From assembly GCA_022414725.1 (NCBI GenBank), contig CM039462.1, forward strand, positions 17,508,577-17,572,576: 64,000 nucleotides of DNA. Direction: 5' to 3'. The notes beneath the pieces were generated by a model. The model did not search any database and was not told where the DNA came from. It saw only the letters and a list, made by a program, of their open reading frames with translations. Positions 29,865 through 40,839 of the stretch are shown here, in pieces (position 1 is the stretch's first letter; the number at the start of each line of letters is the position of its first letter). Source of the stretch: Microglena sp. YARC. Its lineage: Eukaryota > Chlorophyta > Chlorophyceae > Chlamydomonadales > Chlamydomonadaceae. The position numbers were made by a program, and so were the translations under genes.

Positions 29865-31624
29865 CTAGAGTTGCTGACACCAAGACAGATGTAGAGTATG
29901 CAGATTGCCACATGCTGACAAGGCTGTTATGTCCTGGAGTTTCCCCCAATCAGACAAATCAAGGGTGTGCAGATTGCCACACCTTGACAAGGCTTTGATG
30001 TCCTGCAGTTGCCAACAACCATTCAGACACAGGGTATTCAGATTGATACACCCTGACAAGGCTGTGAGGTCTTGCAGTTGCCGACAACCACCCAAATGCA
30101 GGGTATGCAGATTGCCACATGCTGACAAGGCTGTGATGTCCTGCAGTTGCCGACAACCACACAGATGCAGGGTATGCAAATTGCCACGCCTTGACAAGGC
30201 TGTGATCTCCTGGAGTTTCGAACAATAACACAAATCCAGGGTATGCAGATAGGAACATGCTGGCAAGAATGTGATATCCTCAAGCTGCTTACAACCAGAC
30301 AGACCCAAGGTATGAAGGTTGGAATAAGTCGGCAAGGCTGAAACATCAGTCAAGGAATACCAGTTGTTGAGGTGGAGGGAGCGCAGGGCATTGCAGAACT
30401 TGAAGGCAGGCAGACTGGTGTCCGGGAAGTTATCTAGAACAGCCTCCTCAAGCTGAGTCAGCGCTGACAAGGCAGACAAAGCGGCGGACATCGGAAGATC
30501 AGTCAGCCCTTCAACTTCTGGAGTAATATCAGAATCATCAGATTGATTGAAATCACCAGGATCATCGGATTCATCAGGATCATCGGATTCATTAGGATCA
30601 TCAGATTCATCAGGATAATTGAGAGCAGGCATGAGCCGCACCTCTAGGCAACGCAAGCTGGGTGGCAAGCCAGCTAGGCCAACACCCCTGGGAGCATTCA
30701 AAATGCGAACTCTCTCAAGCATCGTACACCGGTGGAGCATAGTCGTGTCTGGTTGACCATCCCCATGGCTTACTGAGTGACTGAGAATGGATTGGGCATC
30801 CTAGCTTTGGGCTATCCCGCAAATGGGGAACAGTGCTCTTGGTATCAGCACTGATACATTTGTGGTCATTTAATGAGTCATGTGCATGAGTCATGATTTC
30901 ATTGATATTGGTACCAGCACTGATCAACCCACAGGAGTGGATGATTATGACGTTTTTCCTGAGGCCCAACTGGACTCTAAATGTGACCGCGGCCTGACTG
31001 TGTCAAAAGGGGAACTTATAAACATCACAAAACATTTATGTGGCAAACAGTGTATGTGCATGAGTCATGATATGCTCCTTGTTCACTTGCCGTTGGACCT
31101 ATCTGGCGACCCACAGAGTGCCACTGATCGCCACCGGGGTAGGACATCGACATCGGGGCAGGATCACAGCTCCTGTCTATGTTAAATCAACGCCTGCATC
31201 ATCCTCATACCTTATTTATGAACCCTAGCTACATCCCGTAGTTCTGTACACGCTACCATTTATTCTGAACAGTTTTGGGTGCTACATTGGATGCCATGCA
31301 TGGCCCTCAACACTCCAATGGTCATTCAGCACTGGCTCCCGCTCACTTTATTTCCAAAGGAAGGGGGTACATTATGCAAACTTTGAAGCAGACTGTAGAA
31401 TAAATCAATCTATAACTCACTTTGTTGATTTTGCCATCCCAAGTTAAGATTCGGGTCGCAGCTTCGACTTCTTTGCAGGCTCGTCTGCAAACCAACCTCA
31501 ACGTGCCTCGTGTCTCTGAGTCCAAGCAAGGCAGCAAAGCTTCGTGATCCAGACAGATCCAGAACGCATCGTTGGTAAATTGGCTTTGGACAACGACACC
31601 TTCTCGACCTGCTTGACACGCCAT
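28812..31624 (-). CDS. F-box-like LRR protein gene, split by one TAG
   Basis: First exon candidate 31624-31421: the ATG is in good context (AACATGG). It reads ALLPCLDSETRGTLRLVCRR, an F-box-like helix pattern, and ends at AACAAA|GTGAGT. The main part runs leftwards from about 30780 to the stop at 28812. It has an N-terminal segment with a (DESDDP)n acidic stretch, then about twenty-four LRR units of the form SGCGNLHTLxLxxCxxLQDI. A single in-frame TAG (29867-29865) sits where every neighbouring unit has CAG (CQQL-[stop]-DITALSG). The frame is open on both sides, so it is a recent nonsense change, a base-call error or a true end. The join of the first exon to the LRR part is not phase-consistent with the acceptors I see, so an exon may be missing. 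The LRR face suggests protein binding, possibly as a ubiquitin-ligase adaptor. That is inference. Confidence 0.7.
29869..30740 (-). CDS. LRR gene, N-terminal open segment
   Basis: Starts at an in-frame ATG (MLHRCTMLERVRILNAP) and has an acidic (DESDDP) linker. LRRs follow from about residue 130, ending at the TAG after SWCQQL. If the TAG is genuine this is a complete shortened product. Confidence 0.6.
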
Positions 31625-32355
31625 GTTGCTGCGTTGGTCTGCGCAGTCTGGCCAAGTCTCCACTGTGGAACAAATGAAGAGAGAGAAAAGCTTCTTGGGG
31701 GTCGGGAATGAAATGGTAAGCTCCGGCCCGGGGGGGGCACAGGCCCAAAACTGGTTCTCCTCGCGGGTCCGACCAGAGTAGGAGCGAGTAGGAGCTCTGA
31801 GTAGGGCGGAGTAGGAGAGTGACCTGACTGGGTCTGACGGGTGTGACCGCAACCCGCTCCCACCTCGTCCAAAAACAATTATCATCCCGTCCGACCTCCT
31901 CATACTATAGAGCAGCCCGGAGCAGCCCGGAGCAGCCTGCTATATAGCGAAGGCGATCGCGATCGGCCTCGCAATCCTAGTTGCGTCGTATTGGCTGTAC
32001 AAGATTCGTATTTTCGAACATGCAGCTCGCACCATCTTTGCACAACCTGCGCGTTCCTTCAACAATCGCGTAATCGCTCAACCTTCGTTTCAACCTAAAG
32101 CCACGCCTACCGGCGTTCCTTCAATTTCACTGTATTTATCGCACTTGAACTGAGAGTGAATAGCCATTTTCACTCCATGCACCAAGAAAGTGCAGTGATA
32201 AGCTAGTTTCCATAAGGTAGCTGATGATGCCCGAAATCACGACAGTTGAGGACTTCAGTTCCGTCGGAAGGCACAATCTGCCTCGCAATCCTAGTGCGCA
32301 GAATTGATCCAGCTGGCAGTCCAAGGCTAGGCTAGTCCCTACAAGGCAGCTAATA
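31625..32355. promoter_or_regulatory. divergent intergenic region between LRR gene and MRNIP
   Basis: 731 bases separate the two start codons, which face away from each other. A TATATAG lies at 31941-31947 next to three AGCAGCCCGG repeats. CCTCGCAATCCTAG occurs at 31964 and 32281, and a CATAAGGTAGCTGATGATGC copy of the MRNIP start edge lies at 32211-32230. Promoter function is inferred from geometry only. Confidence 0.35.
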
Positions 32356-32906
32356 ATGCCCGAGTTCCATGTGATTCGTTGCTGCTCGTGCTCCTCCTTT
32401 CAGGTGAGCCATTTCCCTAACTTCATTACAGCTAGCGTATCGATGCAAGGTGCTCGAGACGTGTCTTGCCAAGCCTCCTTGTGTCTTCCTATCTACAGTG
32501 TTTTCATGTTGAAAAATAGTGAAACATTCCTGCCTGCCTACCGACCGACCGACCGACCGACCGACCGACCGACCGACCTACTTGCCTGCCTGCCTGCCTG
32601 CCTGCCCAGCTATCTTCCCACCTACCTATCAAGGAATTGAGTAAGCCATTTGTCTATCCTTCCATCCTTCCGTCCATCCATCAATCATTTTATCAATTTG
32701 TGCATTCATTCTCATCTATCCATCCATCCATCCATCCATCCATCCATCCATCCATCCATCCATCCATCCATCCATCCATCCATCCATCAACCCCTCCATC
32801 CATCCGTCCACCCCTCCATCCATCCATCCACCCCTCCATCCATCCATCCATCCATCCATCCATCCATCCATCCACCCCTGCACCCCTCCATCCACCCATC
32901 CATGCA

Positions 32907-32940
<34 letters not shown>

Positions 32941-34747
32941 GTACATTGTCATCAACAGGCTATTGTTGGCCCAAGACAAGCCCGCTCCATAACATCCGGG
33001 AGGGGTCTTCCAACAAATCCTCAGAAAAAGAAAAGTAATATTACAACAAGCAAGCAAGATTGCAGCAAGGAGGCATTATTATCAGCACTAGTTCCATATT
33101 ATATCTATCTATCCACCCCTCCACTTTCAGGTTCAGCAGGCCAAGAAGTCACCCAAGTGGTCATGCGTCCTCTGTGGGCAAAAACAAAGCCTGACCAAAG
33201 TCTACGCCATCAGCACTTCAGCCAAAGACTGCCGCCTTTGCTGCTCTGAGCTGAACCTGAGCCGGGGAGAGGAAGAGGAGCAGGAAGCAGCTCAAGCGGA
33301 AGAGGCCGAGCAGCTGGCGCTCGACCGCATGGACCAAGACCACCCAGATCATGACTTCGGTTGGGACTCACACCCAAATCCGAGGGAATGTGCCCATGGT
33401 GCTCCGGAAGCTTCCAGGGTTGGGCCCTCCAACCAGTGGGCAGAGTATGCAGAGGCTGAGGAGGATATGAGTGGCAGTGACGGAGAGTGGGAGGCAGACC
33501 ATCGCTTTGTGACCACCGTAGGAGATCGCAAGCGCAGAGGAGGAGCTAGTGGAAAGGCTCCTGATAGGCAACGCTCGCGCAATAGGCAAAGTGCCGCTGA
33601 GCTTGAGGACGACGATGACATGAAGGCTTCCCATGGCACCATAAATGGGAAACATAGACTGGCCAATACAAATAATGGGGTTGGGATTGGGGGAGGTTTC
33701 AGACATGGAATTCAAGGACTTTCTGGCACCGCAGCTGCTCCTGCTCAACCGCACATATCCACTCCCTCAGGAAGAGCACCATGGCAGAAACCAGCTGCAG
33801 CCTCCTCGACAGCAGCAGCAACAGCCTCCCTCTTGGGCGGTGTATCAGCTCCCTCTAGAACAGCACCGATGTGGCAGAGACCAACTACAGCCTCCTTAAC
33901 AGAGACAGCAGCCGCAGCCTTCCGCTTGGGCGGAGTATCAGCTTCCTCTAGAGCAGCACTTATGTGGCAGAAACCAACTGTATCCTCGGGTGCTTTCAAG
34001 CAGGCTGGAGACTGGGCAGCACCTCCTGCGGCTAAACCCACACAAGGTGGACCCTGGGCAGCTCCAGTAGAGGCATCAGCTCACTGTGCCACAGCCGCTG
34101 CCTGGAGCACAGCAGGGGCAGCAGCGGTTCCAACATTGCAGAAACCCGCAGCAGCAATAGAAGCAGGTGCAAGAGCAGCAGCTTCAACTTGGCAGACGCC
34201 AGCAGCAGCAAGTGGAACGGGAGCAGTGACATCCACTTGGCAGAGACCAGCAACAGCGGCGACAGGTGGACAAGTGCCAACTTGGCAAAAACCAGCAACA
34301 GCAGGAGGTGAAACAACAAAAGCAGGAGCAGCAACAACGTCGTGTTGGAGCACACTTGGTGAGGCCCAAAGAATGCCCCTGGCTCCCTCCCAGGCCAGGT
34401 GTAACCAGCCCTGGCAAGCTGCGCGTGCAGACCAAAGGGCTGGCAAATTTTCCAGCACACTCTCAGCTTCACCTTCAGCCACACCTCAGACAGGTCTACC
34501 CTGGCAGCGTTCGCAAGCAGGTACAGACACAGCAGGCAGGCATTCAGCTACAGGCATAGCATCTGCTCTGCCAAATAGGGTATTGGGTCAGGGGGGCTTT
34601 GCTGGACCTCAGCTGGTGGAAGCAAAGCCTGCTGCTGCTGCTGCTGGTGTGAGCTCATCAAAATGGGGAGGATTTGTTGAGGAGGAAGAGGAGGAGGAGG
34701 ATGACGATGGCGGTGGTTTTGACGGTGTCTTCGCCACAGCACTTTAA
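32356..34747 (+). CDS. MRNIP: MRNIP homologue (MRE11-RAD50-NBS1 interacting), two exons
   Basis: Exon 1, 32356-32403, reads [16 protein letters not shown] with donor TTTCAG|GTGAGC. Exon 2, 33131-34747, follows TTTCAG| and reads [20 protein letters not shown], then [15 protein letters not shown]. Both are phase 0, total about 554 residues. The N-terminal block matches the MRNIP domain (RCCSC..FQ..QVKK..KW.C..CGEKQS), with a CCSC and a CVLC pair as likely zinc ligands. The rest is low complexity: an acidic stretch, then Ala/Ser/Thr-rich repeats with WQKP/MWQR motifs, ending [14 protein letters not shown]...ATAL. In animals MRNIP binds the MRN complex and supports double-strand-break signalling. 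The function here is by homology of the N-terminal domain only. The 3' coding end is duplicated twice downstream. Confidence 0.85.
32404..33130. repeat. MRNIP intron with (CCGA)n, (CATC)n, (ATC)n
   Basis: (CCGA)n at 32540-32578, (CTGC)n at 32582-32605, (CATC)n at 32640-32910 and (ATC)n at 32911-32940. Bases 32945-33015 match 56385-56465 (CCCAAGACAAGCCCGCTCCA), a dispersed repeat. Confidence 0.88.
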
Positions 34748-35705
34748 AACCGCAAGCAGTAGCTAGAGACACAGCAGAAAAAGGCATTCAGCTACAGATA
34801 TAGCTATTGCTTTGCAATTTAGCTACATACATAGCTACTGCTCTGCATTCAGCTACATACATCGCTACTGCTCTGCATTCAGTTACAGACATAGCTACTG
34901 CCCTGCATTCAGCTACAGACATAGCTACTGCTCTGCTCTGCATTCAGTTACAGACATAGCTACTGCTCTGCATTTAGCTACAGACATAGCTACTGCTCTG
35001 CATTCTGTTACAGACATAGCTACTGCTCTGCATTCAGCTACAGACATAGATACTGCTCTGCCAAGTAGGGGATTGGGGCATGGGGGCAGTGCTGCACCTC
35101 AGCTGGTGAAAGCAAAGCCTGCTGCTGCTGCTGCTGGTGTGGGCTCATCGAAATGAAGAGGATTTGTTGACGAAGAAGAGGAGGAGGAGGATGACAATGG
35201 CGGAGGTTTTGACGGTGTCTTCGCCACAGCACTTTAAAACTGCAAGCAGTAGATAGAGACACAGCAGACAGGCATTCAGCTACAGACATAGCTACTGATT
35301 TGCATTCAGCTACAGACATCGCTACTGCTCTGCATTCAGTTACAGACATAGTTACTGCTCTGCATTTAGCTGCAGACATAGCTACTGCTCTGCTCTGCAT
35401 TCAGTTACAGACATAGCTACTGCTCTGTATTTAGCTACAGACATAGCTACTGCTCTACATTCCGCTAAAGACATAGCTACTGCTCTGCATTCAGCTGCAG
35501 ACATAGATACTGCTCTGCCAAGTAGGGGATTGGGGCATGGGGGCAGTGCTGCACCTCAGCTGGTGAAAGCAAAGCCTGCTGCTGGTGGTGCTGCTGCTGG
35601 TGTGAGCTTATCAAAATGGGGAGGACTTGTTAACGAGGAAGAGGGGGGTGATGATGTCGATGGCGGAGGTTTTGCTTGTGTCTTCCCCACAGCACTTTAA
35701 ATTTG
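34748..35705 (+). repeat. MRNIP: tandem copies of the MRNIP 3' coding end
   Basis: The last about 190 coding bases (CAGCTGGTGGAAGCAAAGCC ... GACGGTGTCTTCGCCACAGC ACTTTAA) recur at about 35055-35240 and 35515-35700, each ending with the same stop. Between them a 30-bp unit (CAGCTACAGACATAGCTACT) is repeated about 8 and 9 times. The period of the large unit is about 460 bp. Copies have diverged by substitutions and codon-sized indels. Confidence 0.9.
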
Positions 35706-35739
35706 ACCAGGCTTGGCACTGTGTACCTAGCCTTGTGTA

Positions 35740-35900
35740 TGTTCTTACAGTCCAGGGGGTGGCCAAAAAGGCTAAAGGGACTAGCCCGGCCGTGATATCA
35801 GGAGGAGCTAAAAAGAAAAAGCACTGATGAACTGAACACCAAACAATCGTTCTACCGACGAAGGCCCTGAGTTCGTGCTACAGTGACCATTTAATTTCAC
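35740..35900 (+). repeat. dispersed repeat D, long copy
   Basis: ACAGTCCAGGGGGTGGCC...AAAAAGCACTGATGAACTGA...CGAAGGCCCTGAGTTCGTGC. Full-length match at 41815-41970; partial matches at 26.45, 49.9(-), 51.7, 52.2(-), 61.1 and 61.8 kb. No coding capacity; class unknown. Confidence 0.6.
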
Positions 35901-36060
35901 GATTTTGTCGCATTTTTTTATACATTTTATAAGATATTTTAATTCTTCAAATGATTCAGGATTCATGACCAGCCTCATGCTGGAGTCTTTATCAACCAAC
36001 TCAGGTTCAATTATCAGTTTCTTCCTCAATGCTCCCAGTCTCTTTTCAACCCACTAGTAG

Positions 36061-36265
36061 CAGTGTTTTTCTTTTGGATTGCTAGTGGCAGCTTCTAGGC
36101 TGCTCCCCTGTCTGGCTACTCAATCAAAGCTAGCGCAAGCCAGCGCGTCTGACAGCTGGCATCGTTAGCTTACCAGCGCTCCTGGAACCTTTGGGTTTAG
36201 TCTAGTGACTGGACCAGGGAGCTGGCTAGAAGCTGCTATGTATAGCCCAAAAGAAAGACACAAGT
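36061..36265. mobile_element. MITE family A copy
   Basis: CAGTGTTTTTCTTTTGGATT at the left and GCCCAAAAGAAAGACAC at the right are inverted. The interior includes GGCTGCTCCCCTGTCTGGC and GCTGGCTAGAAGCTGC. Confidence 0.65.
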
Positions 36266-36309
36266 GGTAGCAACATGCATGCCAAGAAACCATGGAAGGG
36301 AGGTTGTCT

Positions 36310-36640
36310 GTCTTGGTAAACTGCCTTGGTTACTCCCAGGAGTGACACTGGTCAGTGGCAGGGAGCTAGTCTGACGTGGTCAATAGGGGTAGTGGTGAAT
36401 GTTCGTTTGGTCGAGGGCCGGTATCTCCTCGCGTGCGGGACTACGGGACTACTACTAGTAGGCACGAGTAGGCACAAAAAAAAGTAGGCGCCATGTAGGC
36501 CCACCATATCTCAAGCCCTAAGTGCGCCTACTCTGTTGTAAGAGTGGCAACGCCACTCGAACTGAATCCTCGGTGCCGCTGGTTTGCGTAGGGAGACCCA
36601 CCTCCTTGGGTGAAATTCCTTTCATAACTTTAAAAAGCAT
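36310..36640 (+). repeat. dispersed repeat B
   Basis: The 3' part GAATCCTCGGTGCCGCTGGT...GGGAGACCCACCTCCTTGGG...TTTCATAAC recurs at 42130-42212, 44605-44815 (inverted), 49650-49722 and 54755-54920. The 5' part (TAGTGGTGAATGTTCGTTTG) is shared with the 44.6- and 54.7-kb copies. Copies end at a common TTTCACAACTT followed by A-rich sequence, which suggests a retroposed element. Confidence 0.55.
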
Positions 36641-36670
36641 GATATGAAGCGCCTTAACCAAGCTGCTTCC

Positions 36671-36873
36671 GCTATTTCTTTTTCTGGCAACTGATGGAAG
36701 CTTCCTGCCAGCTCCAATAGCCAGCCACTGGATCAACCCCAAAGCTTGCAGCTGCATTGGAATGCCTGTCATATCAGCTTTCAGACGCACTAGCTAATTC
36801 AGGTTTGTCCCAAGGACAGGGAAAGAGAGCTCCCCAGAAGCTTACACGCGTAGACCCCAAAAAATAAACAGTG
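36671..36873. mobile_element. MITE family A copy, inverted orientation
   Basis: Right end ACGCGTAGACCCCAAAAAAT then AAACAGTG. The interior CAGCTGCATTGGAATGCCTG is the reverse of that in the 19.0-kb copy. Confidence 0.65.
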
Positions 36874-37150
36874 GATCCTTCAGGGCTGCTTCTCCTATTC
36901 TTTTTGTAACTGACTCGTCGATAAGATTCATTTACGGTGACATGATGGTGGTTCTGGCATCCATGGTTTCGAAAAGTAAAACTATACATAGCTTCGATCC
37001 ATTGAACTACCATGCATTATTCTTCTCATGTCTGTGTAATAAATAATTACTGCTGTGCATGAAACAGTTTGTTTCCCCTTGCTTCTGCGTAGTGCATGCT
37101 TTCTTAGTCGTTGGCATGCTATGATGAATATAATCTTCATTAATCATTAT

Positions 37151-37345
37151 GTGTTATTGTCCGTTGAGTCGGACTCTGAGTTGGCATAGGACCCGGGTTG
37201 CCTGCCGCCAGGCCATTGGCTAGCTATGGCCTGCACGTGTCTTCGAAATCTTCCTGAAGACTTCCTTTTCTATATAGCCGCACGAGCTACGATGATAAGC
37301 TATCTGCTCTTCAGTCTTCACTGTGTAACTACTCTATCGATTGAA
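37151..37345 (+). repeat. 5' LTR
   Basis: Shares GCCAGGCCATTGGCTAGCTA and TTCACTGTGTAACTACTCT with the 3' copy. It lacks about 25 bases (CGCACGCGTGGTCCTGTGGC region) present in the 3' LTR. TATATAG at about 37273 is a plausible promoter element. Confidence 0.85.
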
Positions 37346-37953
37346 AGGTTATCAGCCCGACCGCTACCCGCAGACAGCGCCCCTGCGCCCGTGCCAAGTG
37401 GATCTTCAGCCCTGCACAAGGTGACAGTTTTCCCTCAGACTAGCTCGACGGCTTGAGTACTGCTTTTGGCTCTGGATTGTCTACGTATTCACGTGAGAAA
37501 TCTAACCTGCGCTGCCTCGCCTACTGCCCACACAATTCTCCCGTTGTCTCTACCATCCGTCACAGACGAAACGTAGACGCAGTCCAGGAGTCTGAGTAGA
37601 TCTTCGACGTGAGTTGTACACTCATCAGATCACACACAGCGTTGCGCAATCCCCTAAAGATTGCTTGTGCCACAGAGAATCAACCCTGCACACCCTCGAA
37701 GACCCCCCCCCCCCCCCCCCCCCCCCTCTAATTCCGTCACCCATTCCCTACTTCCTGCTACTACCTCCACAATTACAGACCAACAGGACCCATTTGGTTC
37801 CCCCTTTGTTGTCAACACTCCTTCACCCCTCCCTCCGAACCGCACACCCAAGACTGAAGCCCGACAAGCTTCACACCCGGATTACCCACAGGCCGGTTTA
37901 TTAACCCGGTGTGAAGACCAAGACCCCAAGACCCCAGCGCCGCGACAGACAAC

Positions 37954-40839
37954 ATGGCGACTCCAGGAGCAAAGCCCCCTACACTCATCTTCGACGGCAC
38001 GCCTGCTGTCCCATGGCACAAGTTTGGACCCTTCCTCATCCGCCACCTCAGGTCCCACCCTGGGTGCATCTCCGTTGCCATTGAGGCAGCGAAGGCCGTT
38101 GCCCCCGCAGATGAACTAGCAGATGCCGACGGATACCCGCTGGAAGAGTCTCATTATCCGAATGTGGACCATGCTAATGCAGCTATTGCGGCTCGTGCTG
38201 TTTCCTACCCCATCAACATGGTAAAGAATGCTGTTGCCCTGAATGAGATCCTCAAGCACTGCTCTGAACCTATCCAACAGGCCGTCCTAGCTAACACTAA
38301 CGTTGCTGCTAAAGCCTACAGGTTCCTCAAACTCACATATGGAGAACGGAACTCTGACCTGGAGACAGGGGCAGTGAGATCCATGTATAACCTCAGCATG
38401 ACAGCAACTGAGCCACTACAAATGTACCTCTCTCGTAGTTATGAGCTCTATACCTTGCTTCCCCAAGTGAATGGGGTCAGCAACACTTCCATCCCTGCAT
38501 TCCTCAGCATTATTGTCCAAGGACTTGCACCTCGTCCAGAATACAATGGATTCAGATTCTCCTTTCACAACTCTGTATGCCTTGATTTTGCCTCTTTCCA
38601 GACCCAAATCATCAGGTACCAAGTGTCAAACCAAATCTCTGACTCCAGTATCTCCCCAGAAGAGACTGAGCACATGGCAGCTGCTGCCTTCCATGGCCGC
38701 CCAAGGAAGGACCGTCTCCCATCTACCCAAATGACATGCTGGAACTGCAATGGTTTTGGGCACAACTCAATTACTTGCCCCAGTCCCTCCTCAGACCTGA
38801 AGTACAGGCCCCCCCCGTTCTCATCCACATCTGCACGTCGGGGATCCCCATCACCCCCCAAGGATGCAGCCAAGAGGTCCTCCAGCAAATCCAAGTCACC
38901 TAGGAGAGACAGCAGAGCATCTGCCAGAGACCCCAGGAACCGCCGTGACAGACGTGGGCATGCCCATGTTGCAGATGATGACTGTTCCACCTCCCAGTCC
39001 AACATAGACAATGAGGATGAGCACAACTTCATGGCCTTGACTACTGATGAACCACAGCCCCTCAAGTTCGCTGACTCAAGAGGCAAGTCCACACCCCTGT
39101 CTAACCCACATGCCCCCATGGATGACACTGATTTCTCTGGACCCACACCTGATCCTGATGCCTGTCATATTAGGAGAAATGAGTCTATGCCAGCCCTAGT
39201 TTCAAGTGATGGCACTTCTGATGATGATGATGATAAGGATGCAAATGAGGATCAGTACAGTACACCTCATGTCCGGTTCCAGACAGCCCTCCTGACAGAG
39301 TGGATTTTAGACTGTGCAGCCCACTCCCACTGCACCAGTAACCCGTCCATCTTGCATGACATTCAGGATCTCCCCCAGCCTATTAGTCTCCACCTGGTTG
39401 ACCTTGGAGCATCACCACTGCTCTGCCTCCAGAAGGGAAAAGCTACCATCAGGGGTCACCTTGGATCTCTGATCACACTCCACGACGTGCTCATTGCCCC
39501 ACCCTTGACTGTGGTCAACATCATCAGTCTGCATGCAGCACACAAACTCTGTCCCAACCTCCAATTCCATGCGTCCAGTGTTGCTGCTACCCTCTCCCTC
39601 CCCACAGCCAAGGGACCCAAGACTATTCTCTTATGCCCTAAAAGGCATGGCCTCTACATCACTAGCACCTCTAAGAACCCTCCCTCTTCCCCATACCCCT
39701 GTAACCCCCTCCCTTTGGTCATCATGATGGTCACCCAACAAGACCTAAAACACATCTGCTACAATGATGACGCTACTGCCAGTTGCACCATCCCACACGA
39801 CAATGCAAGCAGCTCCAGCAGCCTACCAGATCTGGTTCCAGCAATTGGTGAGGATGACATGCCTGACCTTCTTCAATCCATCGTCCCCTCCTTGATCCAG
39901 TCAGACAATGGGGGGGAATTCTCACCACACCAAGATGACTTGCTGGAGGATGACTTGTACACAACATCCTCCCATGACTTCATCCCAGACCCTGATTACT
40001 CAACAGCCCCTACCCAGCAGCTCCCCACTGTTCCCCATGATGAGCTCTGTAACCTGACAGAAGCACAAGCCAGAAGAGAGATGGACCTCCTGCTGGACCA
40101 AGCCAGAACCAGCTATGAGAATCCTTATCCTATTGATGGACAGGGGTCCTGCACCCAACAAGAGCACTCCCAAGCCCTTAGATTTGACCAGTGGATTCCC
40201 CCAGCTACTTCTCTTTCCCCTGACCAGCCCCTAACTCATGTCAACATGAACACCTACCCAGTCCATTTCCTGAACAACTCTGGCCTCTCCAGAACCAAGT
40301 TTGGAACCCTGCTGACTACCCTCAACAATTCCCCTTCTTCCCTTAGAGCCTTTAGCATCAGACCTAGACAGCCTGTCCCCACCCTCGTTGCCCAGCTAGC
40401 CACCAAGTTCCCTGCCCTTTTAGCTGCTGAAATGTTCAAGTTCCCCAGCAGACAGATGCACAACAGCCACTTCTCAGTTTGTGGACCCCTCCTCAAGCAT
40501 GTCAACAGATTGCAGCACATGGTCCACATATACCCAACTGTCTCCACAGCTGACAGGCCCACCATTCAGTGGGCCATTTCCCTACAAGCAGCTATGGTCC
40601 AAGCACATGCAAGGGTACTGGTTTCCTGGCCCAAGATGCTCATGCACCCCATCAGCTGTGTGAATCCTGGGGGCAGAGTAATATGTGTCAACAACCTCAG
40701 CATGCACTGGAGCCCTATGGATTTCACATTCATCAACATGCTGGACACCCCAAAAATGTCTAGAAAATCTTTCTCCACCCTCCTGCAGAAACTCCACACC
40801 CAGCTGGACCTTGATGGATACCCAGCATCTGGTACCTAA
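37954..40839 (+). CDS. Gag-like polyprotein with inactive protease motif
   Basis: 961 codons, ATG in ACAACATGG context. Residues 1-240 are a helical Gag-like domain. Residues 262-275 are a CCHC zinc knuckle (CWNCNGFGHNSITC). This is followed by a basic Ser/Arg-rich region. At about 445-600 the layout of a Copia protease/GAG-pre-integrase region remains (WILDCAAHSHCT; LCPKRHGLYI), but the catalytic D-S/T-G is D453-C-A. At 650-656 SDNGGEF resembles the integrase catalytic motif in isolation. Residues 660-960 resemble nothing I can name. The frame is intact, so the protein may be made. It most likely depends on another element for reverse transcription. Confidence 0.82.
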   Translation: MATPGAKPPTLIFDGTPAVPWHKFGPFLIRHLRSHPGCISVAIEAAKAVAPADELADADGYPLEESHYPNVDHANAAIAARAVSYPINMVKNAVALNEILKHCSEPIQQAVLANTNVAAKAYRFLKLTYGERNSDLETGAVRSMYNLSMTATEPLQMYLSRSYELYTLLPQVNGVSNTSIPAFLSIIVQGLAPRPEYNGFRFSFHNSVCLDFASFQTQIIRYQVSNQISDSSISPEETEHMAAAAFHGRPRKDRLPSTQMTCWNCNGFGHNSITCPSPSSDLKYRPPPFSSTSARRGSPSPPKDAAKRSSSKSKSPRRDSRASARDPRNRRDRRGHAHVADDDCSTSQSNIDNEDEHNFMALTTDEPQPLKFADSRGKSTPLSNPHAPMDDTDFSGPTPDPDACHIRRNESMPALVSSDGTSDDDDDKDANEDQYSTPHVRFQTALLTEWILDCAAHSHCTSNPSILHDIQDLPQPISLHLVDLGASPLLCLQKGKATIRGHLGSLITLHDVLIAPPLTVVNIISLHAAHKLCPNLQFHASSVAATLSLPTAKGPKTILLCPKRHGLYITSTSKNPPSSPYPCNPLPLVIMMVTQQDLKHICYNDDATASCTIPHDNASSSSSLPDLVPAIGEDDMPDLLQSIVPSLIQSDNGGEFSPHQDDLLEDDLYTTSSHDFIPDPDYSTAPTQQLPTVPHDELCNLTEAQARREMDLLLDQARTSYENPYPIDGQGSCTQQEHSQALRFDQWIPPATSLSPDQPLTHVNMNTYPVHFLNNSGLSRTKFGTLLTTLNNSPSSLRAFSIRPRQPVPTLVAQLATKFPALLAAEMFKFPSRQMHNSHFSVCGPLLKHVNRLQHMVHIYPTVSTADRPTIQWAISLQAAMVQAHARVLVSWPKMLMHPISCVNPGGRVICVNNLSMHWSPMDFTFINMLDTPKMSRKSFSTLLQKLHTQLDLDGYPASGT

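Noticed and set aside
31625..31903. N-terminal extension of the F-box-like exon to about 31903
   Set aside because: An in-frame ATG in better context lies at 31624 and the extension has no domain; it more likely belongs to the divergent promoter and leader.
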